Assembly: GCA_035544835.1 (NCBI GenBank)
Contig: DASZZV010000334.1
Span: forward strand, 1-11,062
From: DASZZV01 sp035544835
GTDB taxonomy: Bacteria > Acidobacteriota > Thermoanaerobaculia > Gp7-AA8
Length of the DNA: 11,062 bases
Direction of reading: 5' to 3'
The notes beneath the pieces were generated by a model. The model had not been told where the DNA came from. It saw only the letters and a program-made list of their open reading frames with translations, and did no database searches. This document shows positions 1-6,782 of the stretch, in pieces. Both the position numbers and the translations under genes were made by a program. Positions within the stretch are counted from its first letter, which is position 1; each line of letters opens with the position of its first letter.

Positions 1-212
1 ATCCTGAGCCGCCGCGGCGAAGGATCTCCAGCGGCAGGATCTGAATTCAGATCGCTATATCTTGAGATCCTTCGCTGCGGCTTCTAAGAAACTCCCTGTA
101 TTTACGCGGGTTCCCTGATGTGTCATCCCGAGCCGCAGCGAAGGATCTCAAGATATAGCGATCTGAATTCAGATCCTGCCGCTGGAGATCCTTCGCCGCG
201 GCGGCTCAGGAT
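1..212. repeat. Perfect 82-bp inverted repeat
   Basis: Bases 1-82 are the exact reverse complement of bases 131-212, separated by a 48-nt spacer (83-130). Each arm carries a 16-bp palindrome, GATCTGAATTCAGATC, at 38-53 and 160-175. Each arm is flanked by GAAGGATCT-type repeat ends, so the structure is made of REP-like units. The left arm touches the window edge and the right arm continues as GACA, so the true repeat may extend further left. Transcribed RNA would fold into a very stable long hairpin, which could terminate or protect a transcript from an upstream gene outside the window. An assembly fold-back cannot be excluded from sequence alone. Confidence 0.95.
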
Positions 213-328
213 GACAAGCACGTTTCTTTCCCTCATCGGCGACCGCAGCGTCGTGCCTTGCTCAGGATGACAATTCTTGTTTCTGTATCTCAAGAACGAC
301 GCATCGTCGTATTTCGCTCGGGATGACA
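1..328. repeat. Array of REP-like GTCATCC..GAAGGATCT units
   Basis: At least six related units lie here: 1-27 (plus, cut by the window edge), 65-83 (minus, truncated), 121-148 (plus), 186-216 (minus), about 244-272 (minus, degenerate) and about 301-328 (minus). The conserved ends are TGTCATCC or its complement GGATGACA, and GAAGGATCT or its complement; the middle is GC-rich and variable. Closely similar units are common between genes in environmental bacterial genomes. The array fills the whole region upstream of the flavoprotein gene, and I see no gene in 1-376. Confidence 0.85.
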
Positions 329-364
329 TACTGTGCAAACGACCATCAGCATTCAACTTCCATT

Positions 365-370
365 GAAGGA
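365..370 (+). promoter_or_regulatory. Shine-Dalgarno for the GTG start at 377
   Basis: GAAGGA sits 6 nt before the GTG at 377. This decides the start in favour of GTG. The in-frame upstream ATG at 323 lies inside the GGATGACA end of a repeat unit and has no comparable ribosome binding site. Confidence 0.7.
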
Positions 371-376
371 AACCAG

Positions 377-3300
377 GTGAAATTAGGAATCGCTGATTTT
401 CAATACGAGGATCTCTACTCGTACGACCGGCTCAAGGCGCTCGCCGAGAGCTTCGACGACTTCGTTCGTACCCGCGAGGAAGGCCTCTTCTCAGAATTCG
501 ACACCTACCGTCAGTCGGCACAGGCCGGCACCGAGCACGGTGGCGTTACGTCGCCCGAGGAATCGCGAATCCTCATTGAGGTCGGACGCTACCTCTCGCA
601 GTTCCTGGTGAAACTCTTCGGCATCGAAGGGGAGAATGAAGCCCTCCGGACGCGCGCGCTCAGAGATGCTGAAGTCGCCGCCTTCAAGAAGGACTTCGTG
701 GTCAAACGCGTGGCCAAAATCGCGACCCCGGCTCTGGCCACGGAGGAACTGGCCTCCGTCGAAGCCTCGGCTCTGGATGCGCTGGAATCGGTCACCGGCG
801 GCGCCCTGTCCCGCGATCGCGAGCTGGCACTGGCTCATGTGGTCAACAAGCTGATCAAACTGGAGAAGGATTATCCGCGCAGCGCTTCGACGCTCTCACC
901 GTCGACCGAAGGGCGGGCCGAGCTCCGCCAGATTCTGGAGCGTCTTCGAGGCACTGCGGCCGGCCGGGGATACTTCAATCCCGTCCTCCAGCCGATCGAG
1001 CCTTTCGCCCGCGAGGCTGGCTCTCCTGAGATGTTTCAGCGGGAAGCGGCGGCCCTGCACGGCGTACTCGATCTCTTCGTTCGATGGGCAGCAGCCCGGC
1101 GCATGGCTCCGTCAGCGGAATGGAACTCTCACGAATGGACCTCGTTTCGCCTTCCCCACACGCTTCACTTCGATCGCCTCGTCAACCTCGAACAGGGTCC
1201 GGCATCTTCGGGCTCGCCAGTCCCTAGTGTCCGCGGCGCGGAGTCGGCACTCCGGCGTCGTGACGGCTTCGGTCTCACCGATCCGCGCTTCACGCCTCGC
1301 GAAATCACCGACGAAGCTCACTACTGCATCTATTGTCACGAGCGAAAAAAAGACTCCTGCGCTCACGGCTTCGTCGAAAAGGACGGCAGCTACAAACCGA
1401 ATCCCCTCGGCCTGCCGCTGCAGGGTTGCCCGCTCGACGAGAAGATCGGAGAGATGAACGAGCTCCGCGCCGGCGGCGACTCGATCGGATCGCTGGCCAT
1501 GGTCATCGTCGACAACCCGATGTGCCCCGGCACAGGACATCGGATCTGCAACGACTGCATGCGCGCCTGCATCTTCCAGAAGCAGGAGCCGGTCAACATT
1601 CCTCAGATCGAGACTGGCGTCCTCACCGACGTTCTGTTCCTGCCCTATGGCTTCGAGATCTACTCGCTCCTTACGCGATGGAATCCGCTGAACGCGCGCC
1701 GCCCCGTTGCCAGACCCTTCAATGGCAAGAAGGTGCTGATAGTCGGACTCGGTCCCGCCGGATACACGCTTGCGCATCATCTGGCCTGCGAGGGCTTCGG
1801 CGTCGCCGCCATCGACGCCCTCAAGATCGAGCCGATGGACGAAGCCATCGTCGGCTCAGCCACGAGGTTGCCGGAGCCGATCGCCGACATCAGGAAACTG
1901 TGGGATCGCCTCGACGAGCGCATCCTGGCGGGTTTCGGCGGCGTCTCCGAATACGGCATCACCGTGCGCTGGGATAAGAACTTCCTGAAGTGCATCCGCA
2001 TCGCCGTAGAGCGAAACCGCAACATCAGGATCTACGGCGGGATTCGATTCGGCGGCACCCTGAGCATCGAGGACGCCTTCGACCGCTTTGGCTTCGACCA
2101 CATCGCCATCGCCGCCGGCGCCGGGACGCCGACGCTGGTCCGCATGAAGAACAACCTCGTGCGCGGAATCAGGAAAGCATCCGACTTCCTGATGGCGCTG
2201 CAGCTCACCGGGGCATTCAAGAAGGACTCCCTGGCCAATCTCCAGGTCTGCCTCCCGGCCCTGGTCATCGGCGGCGGATTGACCGCCGTCGACACCGCGA
2301 CCGAGCTTTTCGCTTACTACCCTCTTCAGGTCGAAAAGATTGCGGAGCGGTACCAGATTCTCGGCAACGAGATCGGTGAGGACCGCGTCCGCAGCGGGTA
2401 CGACGCTGAAGAGCTGCAGATCCTCGACGAGTTTCTGATGCATGGACGAGTAGTGAAAGCCGAGAGAGAAAGAGCGACAAAAGCGGGAGAAGCACCGAAC
2501 TTCATCCCCCTGATCCGCTCCTGGGGCGGCGTCAGCATCGCCTACCGGAAGAGTATCAACGACTCGCCCGCCTATCGCCTGAACTACGAAGAAGTCGCCA
2601 AGGCGATGGAGGAAGGCATCGAGTACATCGACGGCATTTCTCCGGTCGAAGCCCTCCAGGACTCCTTTGGGCATCTGCGCGCCGTGGTGTTCCAGAAACA
2701 GACTGTCGAAGACGGGCGCTGGGTCGACTCCGGCGCAGTCTTCGAGATCCCCTGCCGCAGCGTGATGGTTGCCGCCGGCACCAGCCCGAACGTCATCTAT
2801 GAGAAGGAGCACCCGGGTACATTTCAACTCGACAAGTACGGCGAGTTTTTTCAGGGACACCGGCTCCAGATCGAGGGAGAGGACATCCGTCTCGTTCCGG
2901 TCGAGAGCGTCCTCGAGCCACCCGGCTTCTTCACTTCCTACGCCCACCCCAAAGATCCCCGCAAGCTGATCTCTTTCTACGGGGACAATCATCCGACCTA
3001 CGCCGGCAACGTGGTGAAAGCGATGGCCTCGGCCAAGTACGGCTTCCGGCATGTCGTACAGCTCTTCGAAGACCCGTTGCGGGGAACCATCGCGGCCAAC
3101 CAGGGCGATCGTGACCAGCAATGGACTGAGCTCCTCAAACGGCTCGACGATGGTTTTCTCGCCCATGTCGCGGAAGTCAACAGGTTGACCTCCACGATTG
3201 TGGAGGTCGTCGTACACGCCCCGCTGGCCGCGGAGAAGTTTCAGCCGGGACAGTTTTACCGGCTCCAGAATTTCGAGACATTCGCCCCGAAGATCGGCGA

Positions 3301-4156
3301 CTCACGACTGACCATGGAAGGACTGGCACTCACCGGAGCATGGACCGACCCGGCGAAAGGACTCCTGTCGCTGATCATTCTCGAGATGGGCGGCTCGTCG
3401 CGGCTATGCGCCGCGCTCAAGCCAGGCGAGCCGGTCGTGGTCATGGGACCCACCGGAACGCCCACCGAGATCCCATCGAACGAAACCATTCTTCTGGCCG
3501 GAGGAGGTCTCGGCAACGCCGTCCTTTTCTCCATCGCCAAGGGGTTCAAGAAGAACGGATGCGAGGTCATCTACTTCGCCGGCTACAAGAAAGCGGAAGA
3601 CCTCTTCAAGAAAGACGAGATCGAGGCATCCACCGATCAGGTCATCTGGTCCGTCGACGCCGGTGCGCCGATTCATCCCGGCCGTCCCAATGATCTCGGG
3701 TTCGTAGGCAACATCATTCAGTCGATGATGGCCTACGCGACCGGAACGATTCGTGACCTTCCCGCCAATACCGGCTTCCGGGGGAATCTGATTCCCCTCG
3801 ACCGGGTCAACCGCATCATCGCCATCGGCTCCGACGGGATGATGCGTGCCGTGAAAGACTCGCGGCACGGAGTACTGCAGCCCTTTCTCTCCCCCTCCCA
3901 TATCGGCATCGGCTCGGTCAACTCGCCGATGCAGTGCATGATGAAACAGGTCTGCGCGCAGTGCCTGCAGCGCCACGTCGATCCCGTCACCGGAAAAGAG
4001 TCTTTCGTTTTCTCCTGCTTCAATCAGGATCAGGAGCTCGACCGCGTCGACTTCGTGCACCTGCGGGCCCGACTGCGGCAGAACACGGTCCTCGAGAAGC
4101 TCACCAACCTCTGGCTGACCAAGCTCCTGGCGCAGCAGCCGATCGCGATGGTCTAG
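377..4156 (+). CDS. Multidomain NAD(P)-dependent flavin oxidoreductase, GltD/NfnB-like half fused to PyrK/NfnA-like half
   Basis: This 1259-residue soluble protein looks like an electron-transfer flavoenzyme. Residues 1 to about 300 are an alpha-helical, cysteine-poor region I do not recognise. Residues 317-398 hold exactly eight cysteines (317, 320, 328, 351, 383, 391, 394, 398) in the spacing style of glutamate synthase beta subunits, followed by PVNIPQIE; they should bind two [4Fe-4S] clusters. A dinucleotide-binding motif GLGPAG lies at 457-462, a second, IGGGLTAVDTATEL, near 631, and the FAD-closing AAGTSPN further on. The C-terminal third resembles dihydroorotate dehydrogenase electron-transfer subunits and NfnA: FQPGQFYRL near 955, the nucleotide-binding LLAGGGLGNAVL near 1039, and a terminal motif C1187-X5-C-X2-C-X17-C1214 suited to a [2Fe-2S] cluster. 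The domain order matches NfnB followed by NfnA, so NAD(P)H/ferredoxin electron transfer is plausible, but substrate and partner are unknown. GTG is chosen for its Shine-Dalgarno sequence; an in-frame ATG at 323 lies within a repeat. It appears monocistronic. Confidence 0.9.
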   Translation: MKLGIADFQYEDLYSYDRLKALAESFDDFVRTREEGLFSEFDTYRQSAQAGTEHGGVTSPEESRILIEVGRYLSQFLVKLFGIEGENEALRTRALRDAEVAAFKKDFVVKRVAKIATPALATEELASVEASALDALESVTGGALSRDRELALAHVVNKLIKLEKDYPRSASTLSPSTEGRAELRQILERLRGTAAGRGYFNPVLQPIEPFAREAGSPEMFQREAAALHGVLDLFVRWAAARRMAPSAEWNSHEWTSFRLPHTLHFDRLVNLEQGPASSGSPVPSVRGAESALRRRDGFGLTDPRFTPREITDEAHYCIYCHERKKDSCAHGFVEKDGSYKPNPLGLPLQGCPLDEKIGEMNELRAGGDSIGSLAMVIVDNPMCPGTGHRICNDCMRACIFQKQEPVNIPQIETGVLTDVLFLPYGFEIYSLLTRWNPLNARRPVARPFNGKKVLIVGLGPAGYTLAHHLACEGFGVAAIDALKIEPMDEAIVGSATRLPEPIADIRKLWDRLDERILAGFGGVSEYGITVRWDKNFLKCIRIAVERNRNIRIYGGIRFGGTLSIEDAFDRFGFDHIAIAAGAGTPTLVRMKNNLVRGIRKASDFLMALQLTGAFKKDSLANLQVCLPALVIGGGLTAVDTATELFAYYPLQVEKIAERYQILGNEIGEDRVRSGYDAEELQILDEFLMHGRVVKAERERATKAGEAPNFIPLIRSWGGVSIAYRKSINDSPAYRLNYEEVAKAMEEGIEYIDGISPVEALQDSFGHLRAVVFQKQTVEDGRWVDSGAVFEIPCRSVMVAAGTSPNVIYEKEHPGTFQLDKYGEFFQGHRLQIEGEDIRLVPVESVLEPPGFFTSYAHPKDPRKLISFYGDNHPTYAGNVVKAMASAKYGFRHVVQLFEDPLRGTIAANQGDRDQQWTELLKRLDDGFLAHVAEVNRLTSTIVEVVVHAPLAAEKFQPGQFYRLQNFETFAPKIGDSRLTMEGLALTGAWTDPAKGLLSLIILEMGGSSRLCAALKPGEPVVVMGPTGTPTEIPSNETILLAGGGLGNAVLFSIAKGFKKNGCEVIYFAGYKKAEDLFKKDEIEASTDQVIWSVDAGAPIHPGRPNDLGFVGNIIQSMMAYATGTIRDLPANTGFRGNLIPLDRVNRIIAIGSDGMMRAVKDSRHGVLQPFLSPSHIGIGSVNSPMQCMMKQVCAQCLQRHVDPVTGKESFVFSCFNQDQELDRVDFVHLRARLRQNTVLEKLTNLWLTKLLAQQPIAMV

Positions 4157-4164
4157 TTCTAGTT

Positions 4165-4196
4165 GAGTTGCTGGGTTTCTGAGTTCATGGGTTTGA
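4165..4196 (+). repeat. Imperfect 16-bp tandem duplication
   Basis: Bases 4165-4180 and 4181-4196 match at 12 of 16 positions (GAGTT..TGGGTTT core). They lie just after the flavoprotein stop codon. No function is evident; this is typical low-complexity filler between genes. Confidence 0.55.
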
Positions 4197-4204
4197 CTCA
4201 AGAG

Positions 4205-4405
4205 CCGCGTAGCTGCGGAATCTCGTTAGCCCACGGCGTAAGCCGTGGGTTCCGAAGCCTGCGGAATAATGTCGAGCCCCGGAGGGGCGACATATGACCG
4301 CGGCGGATCCTCGCCGCCCATGCCGCCCTATGTGGCTCGAAAATGTGGGGCCGATCACGTTCCCCAGGACTTACGCCGTGGGGTGTGGGGCCTTGCGGCC
4401 CCACA
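4205..4405. repeat. Composite cluster of hairpin repeats between convergent genes
   Basis: Several hairpins follow one another: CCGC/GCGG at 4205-4218; CCCACGGC-GTAA-GCCGTGGG at 4230-4249; ATGTC..GCCCC-GGA-GGGGC-GACAT at 4269-4293 with a 2-nt bulge; a CGGCG/CGCCG stem near 4301-4316; and TGTGGGGCC-TTGC-GGCCCCACA at 4384-4405. The 13-mer at 4230-4242 is also the exact reverse complement of 4370-4382, so a long-range fold is possible. The cluster lies between the ends of two converging transcription units (4156 plus, 4418 minus), where it could terminate or protect both transcripts. None of the stems has a clear following T-run, so classical intrinsic terminators are not shown. I see no credible gene in 4157-4417. 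Confidence 0.8.
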
Positions 4406-4417
4406 TGAACCACTCGA

Positions 4418-4651
4418 TCAGATCATGCCGACGTCTTTCTTTTTGGCCTTGGAAGATGATTTCTTCTTGGCAGCCTTCTTCGCGGGCGCTTTCCTGGCGG
4501 GCGCTTTCTTGGCCGAGGACTTCTTGGCGGAGCTCTTCCTGGCCGGAGCCTTCTTTGCACTACTCTTCTTTGCACTACTCTTCTTTGCACTACTCTTCTT
4601 GGCGCTGCTCTTCTTCGCTGACGACTTCGCTGCCTTCTTCTTTGTAGCCAT
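4418..4651 (-). CDS. Lysine-rich histone H1-like repeat protein, SSAKK pentads
   Basis: This 77-residue, extremely basic protein contains 29 lysines, 2 arginines and a single acidic residue. After MATKKKAAK come ten pentads (residues 10-59): five SSAKK, APARK, two SSAKK, APARK, APAKK. A lysine-rich tail and the non-repetitive end DVGMI follow. The composition matches bacterial histone H1/Hc1-like proteins, which bind DNA through disordered lysine/alanine tails, so nucleoid or nucleic-acid binding is the default role. A strong Shine-Dalgarno sequence precedes the ATG, and the start is only 12 bp after the radical SAM stop, so the two are very likely co-transcribed and perhaps translationally coupled. 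Given that neighbour, a less likely alternative is that it is a substrate or precursor for the radical SAM enzyme. It shows no recognisable RiPP leader (no Nif11 or nitrile-hydratase-like segment). Confidence 0.85.
   Translation of the reverse strand: MATKKKAAKSSAKKSSAKKSSAKKSSAKKSSAKKAPARKSSAKKSSAKKAPARKAPAKKAAKKKSSSKAKKKDVGMI
4551..4595 (-). repeat. Three perfect 15-bp tandem repeats inside the lysine-rich gene
   Basis: Read on the minus strand, the unit AGTAGTGCAAAGAAG (Ser-Ser-Ala-Lys-Lys) occurs three times without a mismatch. Diverged versions in 4596-4625 and elsewhere in the gene use more GC-rich codons. Perfect identity, together with AGT and GCA codons in a GC-rich genome, suggests recent expansion by slippage or unequal recombination. 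Copy number may vary between strains without breaking the frame. Confidence 0.92.
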
Positions 4652-4656
4652 GATCT

Positions 4657-4662
4657 CTCCTT
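4657..4662 (-). promoter_or_regulatory. Shine-Dalgarno of the lysine-rich protein gene
   Basis: On the minus strand AAGGAG lies 5 nt before the ATG at 4651, entirely inside the 12-bp gap after the radical SAM stop codon. It is the strongest ribosome binding site in the window, consistent with high translation of the small basic protein. Confidence 0.8.
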
Positions 4663-4663
4663 G

Positions 4664-6691
4664 TTACTTCGTTGTGTTGTGCACGACTACCTCGTTCTTC
4701 TCGTCGAGAAGGTATCGAGGAACATCTGCCTTGTGGAATGCCGGTCGCGCGAAATCTCGATGATGGTGGAGCTCGCGACCGAGAGCGGTGATGCGCGACA
4801 TCGTCTTGCGTGAAGGCTGGTAGTCGCCCACCGGAACCGCCAGAGCCAGATAGCGACTGCGATCGCGCAGAAGGAGACCGTCATCGACCAGCGGTCCGAG
4901 GCGATCTTCGATCTCGGTTTCCGTGAGTGCGATGGAATCGAACTGCCGTGTCACTTCGACGAGGGACTTGAGGTCCCGCGCCATATCGCAGGCGATGTAG
5001 AGAAGGCGATCGACATCCGAGAGCAACGTGAGTGGTCTGCCACCGCCGCGGGAAAGATTCCAGATGGCGAGCTCGTCACCGGCGTCGACCGACAGCAGCT
5101 CCTCGGACTCTTCGGCTCGCTGCCAGACGCGGACGGCTTTAAGCAGCGGAGCGATATAGCTGTCGACATCACGAGGTTCGCGGTAATCGAAATCGAAGTA
5201 GTAAGCGAGATTGGCGACGACGGAGCTCTCGAACGGATAGATATGATGATACGGGGCCAGCGGCCGCACGTTGGCAAATCCGAACTGCTCGGACGCTACG
5301 AAGTTGGGACTGAAGCGATCGAGCCTCAGTCCGGCGATTCCGACCGGTGCCGGCAGATGCATCAGCTGCGGAACGAGCGCCGCCATCTTCGCGTACTCGC
5401 TGGCAGGCTCACCAGGGAATCCCCACAGCAGATTCCAGTAGGGATGGACGCCGAGCTCCTTACACCACTTCAAGAGCTGCACGTTCTGGATGGCGCTCAC
5501 GCCCTTCCGCATCAGCTTCAGGATCGGGTCACTGAGACTCTCCACTCCAGGCTGGATCTTCCGGATGCCGGCGTCTCGCAAAGCCCTGATCTGTGCTTTG
5601 TTCAAGTTGGCCTTGGTCTCATAAAACAATTCAACCGGCAACTTCGCCTCGGCCAGGGCGGGGATGAAGTCCTTGAAGTAGCCCATGTCGAGAATGTTGT
5701 CGGTGACCTGGACGTCGCAGTTCGGATACGTGGTCGCCAGGTCGCGCAGCTCAGCCAGAGCCCGCGTGGCCGACTTGCTCCGATACTGCATGGTCGAGCC
5801 GTTGAGGCCGCAGAAGGTGCAATGCATTCGCTCGCCCCACCAGCATCCGCGTGAGCTCTCGAAGTAGAGACCGGGCTGCCATTGACGACTCAGGCGACTC
5901 GCTCCGAATTGTTCGAAGAAATCGTCATAAGCGGGATAGGGAAGCGCATCCATGGTCATCACCGAGGGGGCGTTGGAAAAAGATCCAGTCTCGAATGACC
6001 GAGTGACGTTGCCACGCGTGCGGACTCCACCGAGGTCATCGACATCCCGGTTCGACATTACCCGTCGCACCAGCTCCGGAAACACCAGGTCACCCTCGCC
6101 CGACACGGCGGCGTCGATGAAGGGAAACTGTCGAAGCGTCTCGGCTCCCATCACACCTTCGCAGTTCGCGCCGCCGAGGACGATGAAGGTTTCAGGAAGT
6201 GCGGCCTTGATCCGTCGGGCCAGAGCGAGCGAGGCCACCTGCTGCTGAAAGACGCTGGTGAAGCCGACGATCTTCGGTTGCTGCTCGACAATCTCAGCCA
6301 GACAGTCATCCAGAAAGCGCTCGACACGCGGCCGGATGGTAAGTACATCAGCGATGGCCCGCTTCGATAAAGCGCGTTTCCGTGCCGCCTTCGGCCAGGC
6401 CTCGCGGCGGCGGAAGATTTTCTCGACGTAGCCATCGGCATCGCCTTCGTCGCCGAATAAGGCATCGCGAAAGAGCCACTCTCCCGCCAGCTCGCGAATG
6501 GCCGGCGCGCCGGAGTCGGTGGCGATACGCGCATAGCGTCTCTCGCCGACCAGATCGGCAAAGTCGATCGAGAAGTAACGGACACCGACCGAAACATCGG
6601 AGTCGCGAAGTTGTGCTTTGAGGAGACTAAGGGCGATGGAAGGAGAAGTGTGCGGCCCGAATGGCATGCAGATCAGCAACACATCTGTCAT
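4664..6691 (-). CDS. B12-type radical SAM enzyme, RiPP-maturation family (TIGR03975-like)
   Basis: This 675-residue protein is full length for its family. Residues 1 to about 215 form a cobalamin-binding-like Rossmann domain: MPFGPHTSPSIALSLLKA near the start, VGFTSVFQQQVASL at 142-155, GGANCEG at 173-179 and GEGD at 198-201. The classical DxHxxG base-off B12 motif is not visible. The radical SAM [4Fe-4S] site is C283-X7-C291-X2-C294 in the context RGCWWGERMHCTFCGLNG, a spacing characteristic of the family known as RiPP maturation radical SAM protein 1 / C-methyltransferase. A TIM-barrel core follows (KIQPGVESLSD, NLLWGFPGE), then a C-terminal region with a possible small helical domain (about 600-640). 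Known relatives sit beside proteusin or Nif11-type precursors and modify ribosomal peptides, often by C-methylation; no such precursor is visible here. The lysine-rich gene lies 12 bp downstream and a PqqB-like gene upstream. The ATG is chosen for the complete N-terminus; GGAG abuts it with no spacing. The substrate is unknown. Confidence 0.9.
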   Translation of the reverse strand: MTDVLLICMPFGPHTSPSIALSLLKAQLRDSDVSVGVRYFSIDFADLVGERRYARIATDSGAPAIRELAGEWLFRDALFGDEGDADGYVEKIFRRREAWPKAARKRALSKRAIADVLTIRPRVERFLDDCLAEIVEQQPKIVGFTSVFQQQVASLALARRIKAALPETFIVLGGANCEGVMGAETLRQFPFIDAAVSGEGDLVFPELVRRVMSNRDVDDLGGVRTRGNVTRSFETGSFSNAPSVMTMDALPYPAYDDFFEQFGASRLSRQWQPGLYFESSRGCWWGERMHCTFCGLNGSTMQYRSKSATRALAELRDLATTYPNCDVQVTDNILDMGYFKDFIPALAEAKLPVELFYETKANLNKAQIRALRDAGIRKIQPGVESLSDPILKLMRKGVSAIQNVQLLKWCKELGVHPYWNLLWGFPGEPASEYAKMAALVPQLMHLPAPVGIAGLRLDRFSPNFVASEQFGFANVRPLAPYHHIYPFESSVVANLAYYFDFDYREPRDVDSYIAPLLKAVRVWQRAEESEELLSVDAGDELAIWNLSRGGGRPLTLLSDVDRLLYIACDMARDLKSLVEVTRQFDSIALTETEIEDRLGPLVDDGLLLRDRSRYLALAVPVGDYQPSRKTMSRITALGRELHHHRDFARPAFHKADVPRYLLDEKNEVVVHNTTK

Positions 6692-6698
6692 CTCCAGG

Positions 6699-6704
6699 AT
6701 TGTA
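6699..6704 (-). promoter_or_regulatory. Possible -10 box for a leaderless radical SAM transcript
   Basis: On the minus strand TACAAT (5 of 6 to TATAAT) ends 7 nt before the ATG at 6691. Transcription would then start at or next to the start codon. No good -35 is seen. The 91-bp gap to the upstream MBL stop also holds a small hairpin, TCCGC-TGAA-GCGGA, at 6747-6760, without a T-run on the minus strand. The gene may therefore have its own promoter, read-through from the MBL gene, or both. Confidence 0.4.
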
Positions 6705-6782
6705 GCGCCGAGCTCGCTAACTGTGTTCTCTTTTTTTGCCTAACAATCCGCTGAAGCGGAAGACAAATCTGTTTTTCGGCGC

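Noticed and set aside
1..330. CRISPR array
   Set aside because: Units occur in both orientations, vary in sequence and have no uniform spacers.
1856..3217. 453-codon open frame on the minus strand
   Set aside because: It lies wholly antisense to the flavoprotein gene, has no recognisable motif and is explained by GC-rich codon bias in the real frame.
4198..4413. 71-codon minus-strand frame downstream of the lysine-rich gene, considered as a RiPP precursor
   Set aside because: It is made entirely of the hairpin repeat cluster and has no leader-like or core-like sequence.
4245..4763. 172-codon plus-strand frame with a phenylalanine/leucine-rich hydrophobic stretch resembling a membrane protein
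   Set aside because: The hydrophobic repeats are the complement of lysine codons in the SSAKK gene. The minus-strand gene has a strong Shine-Dalgarno and a protein composition known in bacteria.
6747..6760. Intrinsic terminator after the MBL gene
   Set aside because: The 5-bp stem is short, and on the minus strand it is followed by an A-run further on rather than a T-run.
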